NCBI RefSeq assembly: GCF_034424315.1
Contig: NZ_CP139972.1
Coordinates: forward strand, 3,162,001 to 3,226,000
DNA from: Chitinophaga sancti
GTDB taxonomy: Bacteria; Bacteroidota; Bacteroidia; Chitinophagales; Chitinophagaceae
Direction: 5' to 3'
DNA length: 64,000 nucleotides
The notes below the pieces were generated by a model that saw only the letters and a program-made list of their open reading frames with translations, was not told where the DNA came from and ran no database searches. A program made the translations under genes and the position numbers. Positions 61,059 through 64,000 of the stretch are shown piece by piece (position 1 is the stretch's first letter; every line of letters begins with the position of its first letter).

Positions 61059-62227
61059 TGCTTACGTATATCGTTAAGGTATTGATCTGCTCAGGCGTGT
61101 TGTATGGCTATTATGCATTGGCGCTGAAAAACAGCACCCTGCATGTGTGGAACAGGATCTTCCTGTTGCTGGCACCTGTATTTTCACTGGCATTGCCACT
61201 GGTACAATTCCCTTTTGCACAGCAAGAGGTAGTTATGAGAATGCTGGAAGTAAATGCGTATGCCCCTGCGCCGCTTATAAAGACAGCAGCGACCTTTGAT
61301 ATAGTTCCATTATTATACGCCTTATATATAGGCGTGGTGATCGTACTACTGGTGCGTATGGTGCTAAGCTGGCGCAAACTGAAATTACTCGCCGCACAGG
61401 GGGAAGTACAGGAAGAAGCAGGTTTTACAACCATCCGTCACGAAGGGAAAGTCTCCCCTTTTTCGTTTTTCAGCAGGATATTTATTAACGATACACTCTC
61501 AGCCCCCATATTGCGCCACGAGCTTGCACATGTACAGGGGCATCATACCATCGATAAATTAGTGATGGAAATGCTTTGCGCTGTCTGCTGGTACAATCCG
61601 TTCTTTTATTTAATGAAAAGAGAACTGGCCATGGTGCATGAATTCATTGCAGACAAAGCAGCCGCTTCCGATATGCAGGCAGATTATGCAAAAGTCTTGT
61701 TGCAGACCACCCTACAGGCGCAGTCACTGGCTGGGGTGAGTACCTTCGGACAGTCGCCGGTGAAGCGAAGAATCACCGTACTGTTTTCCCCGAAAACGAA
61801 TTACTCCTTTATAAAGAAGACTTTTATTATCCCTATAGCTATTGTTTTACTGCTGGTAATGGGTGGCCAGCGATCCTCCCTGGCAGTGAGCAATCCGGCT
61901 GTCATGGAGGAGGTTTTTACCTTTGTGGAGCAGCCTCCAACCTATGCAGGTGGAGAAGATGAGCTGTCCAGGTACCTTTCTCAACATATCCGCTATCCCA
62001 GGGAGGCAATAGAGAAGGGTGCATACGGAACCGTGTTTGTGCAGTTTGTAGTGGGCGCAGATGGTGTAATACGGGATGTGAGAACCGTAGGAAAGAAACT
62101 GGGACATGGCCTGGAGGAAGAGAGTATCAGGGTGGTGCAGGCAATGCCCAGGTGGAATGCGGGTTCACAGCAAGGAAAGAAAGTAAGTGTGGAGTTTAAC
62201 CTGCCAATCAGGTTCCAGCTAGATTAG
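61055..62227 (+). CDS. BlaR1-like M56 membrane protease fused to a TonB C-terminal domain
   Basis: 390 residues. Three membrane helices lie at about 2-20, 30-50 and 80-105; the M56 zinc site HELAH is in APILRHELAHVQGHHTIDKL; a fourth helix (FIIPIAIVLLLVMGGQ) is near 245. In place of the penicillin-binding sensor of BlaR1, the periplasmic C-terminus (about 285-390) is a TonB C-terminal domain (YAGGEDELSRYLSQHIRYP, AMPRWNAGSQQGKKVSVEF). Such M56-TonB fusions occur in Bacteroidota. It probably senses an envelope signal and cleaves the repressor. Signal is unknown. Confidence 0.9.
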   Translation: MMLTYIVKVLICSGVLYGYYALALKNSTLHVWNRIFLLLAPVFSLALPLVQFPFAQQEVVMRMLEVNAYAPAPLIKTAATFDIVPLLYALYIGVVIVLLVRMVLSWRKLKLLAAQGEVQEEAGFTTIRHEGKVSPFSFFSRIFINDTLSAPILRHELAHVQGHHTIDKLVMEMLCAVCWYNPFFYLMKRELAMVHEFIADKAAASDMQADYAKVLLQTTLQAQSLAGVSTFGQSPVKRRITVLFSPKTNYSFIKKTFIIPIAIVLLLVMGGQRSSLAVSNPAVMEEVFTFVEQPPTYAGGEDELSRYLSQHIRYPREAIEKGAYGTVFVQFVVGADGVIRDVRTVGKKLGHGLEEESIRVVQAMPRWNAGSQQGKKVSVEFNLPIRFQLD

Positions 62228-62230
62228 TAT

Positions 62231-62956
62231 ATGCTGACTTTATTAGTGATTACCTTATTATCATTCCAGCAAGTGGGTGTTCCTATGTTGGAAGAACCCC
62301 AACCAGCATTTCCTGGTGGAGAACTGGCACTGAAGCAGTTCTTGCAGCAGCATGTGCATTATCCCCAGGCGGCTATCAACAAAAAGGAAGAGGGCTATGT
62401 GGTGGTGAGATTTACCGTGGATGTGCAGGGGAATGTGAAGCACCCGCATATTATCCCAGGATATAGACATCAGTATTTATTGGAAAAAGAAGCCCTGCGG
62501 GTAGTAAGGAAAATGCCGAAGTGGATACCAGCGAAGCGGTTTAAAAAATTGGTGGCGGTTGATTTTTATCTGCCTATTAGTTTTAGTTTGTCAGCTTCTC
62601 TCAGTGCAGCGGATCTTAGCGGCAAAGAATCATGTATACTGCCGGTAGAACCTACTGCCGAATATCCCGGGGGCAGTGAGGCGATGGAGGATTTCTTTAA
62701 AAAGAATAGCCGTTATGCGTTAGATCCTGGTACGAGAAATATGAGGGACAGGATCTTTGTTCAGTTTACAGTAGATGAAAGGGGTATTGTCAGAAATCCA
62801 GCTATCATCAGGCCGGGGAAACATCCTGTATTAGAGAAAGAAGCCATCAGGTTAGTGCGCCTGATGCCACGATGGAAGCCTTGCCTGCAGGGTGGTAAGC
62901 TCGTAGCTGTACAATGGAACCTACCTCTTAATTTTTATTTACCCGATAAGAAATGA
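62231..62956 (+). CDS. Exported protein with two TonB C-terminal domains
   Basis: 241 residues. A short hydrophobic N-terminus (MLTLLVITLLSFQ) acts as signal or anchor. Two TonB-C modules follow (about 18-118, PAFPGGELALKQFLQQHVHYP ... VRKMPKWIPAKRFKKLVAVDF; and about 138-238, AEYPGGSEAMEDFFKK ... RLMPRWKPCLQGGKLVAVQW). There is no Pro-rich spacer or ExbB-contacting helix as in true TonB. It starts four bases after the M56 gene and overlaps the next gene by four bases. Confidence 0.85.
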   Translation: MLTLLVITLLSFQQVGVPMLEEPQPAFPGGELALKQFLQQHVHYPQAAINKKEEGYVVVRFTVDVQGNVKHPHIIPGYRHQYLLEKEALRVVRKMPKWIPAKRFKKLVAVDFYLPISFSLSASLSAADLSGKESCILPVEPTAEYPGGSEAMEDFFKKNSRYALDPGTRNMRDRIFVQFTVDERGIVRNPAIIRPGKHPVLEKEAIRLVRLMPRWKPCLQGGKLVAVQWNLPLNFYLPDKK

Positions 62957-63369
62957 TAATTTTACTCGCACTTATCATGGTGCTAAGGCCTGATACCGGT
63001 ATTACAAGACTGAAATCCCAGCCTGCTAAAAATGAAGTTATTTTTACACCACCGCATATTGGAAATATACCACAGTTTCCAGGTGGCCAACCGGCACTGG
63101 AAAGATTCATTGCAGATCATGCAAAATACCCCGCAGATGCAGTAGCCCGGAAAGCACAAGGAACTATAAATGTTGCTTTCACCGTAGCATTTAACGGGGC
63201 AATTACACATGTATATAGAATAGGTCCTCCGGTAGACAGTTCATTGGAGAAAGAAGCGATCAGGGTCATAAAGCTCATGCCCAACTGGAAGCCCTATACA
63301 TCATTTGAAGGAGAAGGGCCCGTACAATTGAACCAGCCCTTTAGGTTTACCCTGCCTAAGAAGAAATAA
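62953..63369 (+). CDS. Single TonB C-terminal-domain protein
   Basis: 138 residues. A hydrophobic N-terminus (MIILLALIMVLRP) precedes one TonB-C module (IGNIPQFPGGQPALERFIADHAKYP, KEAIRVIKLMPNWKPYTSF). Overlaps the preceding gene by four bases (ATGA), so translation is coupled. It is one of a run of small TonB-C paralogues. Confidence 0.82.
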   Translation: MIILLALIMVLRPDTGITRLKSQPAKNEVIFTPPHIGNIPQFPGGQPALERFIADHAKYPADAVARKAQGTINVAFTVAFNGAITHVYRIGPPVDSSLEKEAIRVIKLMPNWKPYTSFEGEGPVQLNQPFRFTLPKKK

Positions 63370-63397
63370 TAAATATTTTCTTTAGTTTGCCGCCATT

Positions 63398-64000
63398 ATG
63401 CGACACATTATCCCCTTTTTATTGCTGTACCTGAGCACGTTTTCAATCACTTGCGCTGCGCAATCTCCTGTCACTGATCCAACCGGCACAATCTATCATA
63501 AGGTAGATGTACCGCCTGAATTCGTAGGTGGTGACGATGCCCGCGACAGGTTCTTAACACAGAACATTCACTACCCCCGCTCTGCCCAGGAAAAAGGCGC
63601 TTCGGGAACTGTGATTGTTCAATTTGTGATAGACGAAAATGGCAACGTCCTCAACCCTACCAGCCAAAGCCCTTATTTAGACACTTCATTACAGAGAGAA
63701 AGCATAAGAGTTGTACAACTCATGCCCAAATGGAAACCAGGTCTGTTAGATGGCAAAGAGGTAAAGGTTCGATTTTATCTTCCCATCAAGTATACCCTGC
63801 AAATTGCAGGCGAATCACGCTCATCCGCTTTTCCTGTAATACCTAAAGTAGCACCTACAGCCAAAGACTCTGTACTGAATGTAATTTATTATACAGATCC
63901 AGCTAATAAACCAGCTTATCCCGGTGGAGAAAATGGATTGACAAAATATTTAAAAAAGAACCTGAATTATCCACAGGAGGCCCTGGAATCAGGTATTGAA
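63398..64000 (+). CDS. TonB C-terminal-domain protein, 3' end outside window
   Basis: 201 codons are visible from the ATG at 63398 and the frame is still open at the last base, so the gene continues. A signal peptide (MRHIIPFLLLYLSTFSITCAAQ) leads to a complete TonB-C module (FVGGDDARDRFLTQNIHYP ... VVQLMPKWKPGLLDGKEVKVRFYLP) and the start of a second one (AYPGGENGLTKYLKKNLNYP). It continues the paralogue array with a 28-base gap. Confidence 0.85.
   Translation, partial: MRHIIPFLLLYLSTFSITCAAQSPVTDPTGTIYHKVDVPPEFVGGDDARDRFLTQNIHYPRSAQEKGASGTVIVQFVIDENGNVLNPTSQSPYLDTSLQRESIRVVQLMPKWKPGLLDGKEVKVRFYLPIKYTLQIAGESRSSAFPVIPKVAPTAKDSVLNVIYYTDPANKPAYPGGENGLTKYLKKNLNYPQEALESGIE

Noticed and set aside
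1..64000. tRNA, rRNA, tmRNA, prophage or intact insertion sequences
   Set aside because: All intergenic gaps were read; no T-loop GGTTCGAATCC-type motif, transposase or integrase was seen.

Overview
The window looks like a chromosomal segment of a Bacteroidota bacterium, most likely family Chitinophagaceae (Chitinophaga-like). This is inferred from gene content: a TonB-dependent receptor, several TonB C-terminal-domain proteins, ExbB/ExbD, NamZ, NIPSNAP, a CWC-type small protein, exported Gfo/Idh/MocA and sugar-isomerase proteins, a Mrp without the usual CxxC, and many promoters with the Bacteroidota TAnnTTTG -7 box. No search could be run, so the genus is an inference. There are no rRNA or tRNA genes, CRISPR arrays, prophage or intact insertion sequences.

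Layout. 1-4.9 kb: a DUF2339/DUF3999 membrane pair and a DUF2130 coiled-coil protein, then about 0.8 kb without genes. 5.7-8.8 kb (minus): apbE, a glutaryl-CoA-dehydrogenase-like gene and pyrF. 8.8-9.5 kb: an intergenic region with a perfect hairpin and an 11-bp periodic repeat array. 9.5-18.8 kb: an exported isomerase/oxidoreductase pair, mrp, a beta-sandwich exported protein, a 3-hydroxyacyl-CoA dehydrogenase, yigZ, an unknown exported protein, and divergent ribD/prmC separated by a tandem 63/66-bp duplication. 19-27.3 kb: exbB/exbD, pepT, metE behind a cobalamin riboswitch, a CWC protein, a SlyD-like FKBP, namZ-fmt. 27.3-31 kb: a ZnuD-like TonB-dependent receptor and a divergent lipoprotein whose promoters carry the same dyad-like motif at their -33 elements. 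31-37.3 kb: three small unknown genes, a LysM protein, an rRNA m5C methyltransferase, and split transhydrogenase pntAA-pntAB-pntB.

37.4-47.2 kb is the metabolic core: a divergent heme locus, hemH-hemG (minus) and hemA-hemC-hemD-hemE-hemF-hemB-hemL (plus). It encodes every step from glutamyl-tRNA to protoheme, using the oxygen-dependent coproporphyrinogen oxidase. 47.3-56.8 kb holds an esterase, a methyltransferase/glycosyltransferase pair, an unknown exported helical protein, oxyR, an M48 lipoprotein, plsY, prmA, an unknown exported protein, a MITE-like element and a NIPSNAP protein. 57-60.6 kb: rpsO-pnp and ftsE. 60.7 kb to the end: a BlaI-type repressor, a BlaR1-like M56 protease fused to a TonB C-terminal domain, and at least three further exported proteins built almost only of TonB C-terminal domains; the last runs off the window.

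The least ordinary features are the M56/TonB-C array, the mirrored operators at 29.7-29.9 kb, the 11-bp periodic array near 9.2 kb, the repeated promoter block between ribD and prmC, and four promoters placed so close to start codons that leaderless mRNAs are predicted.
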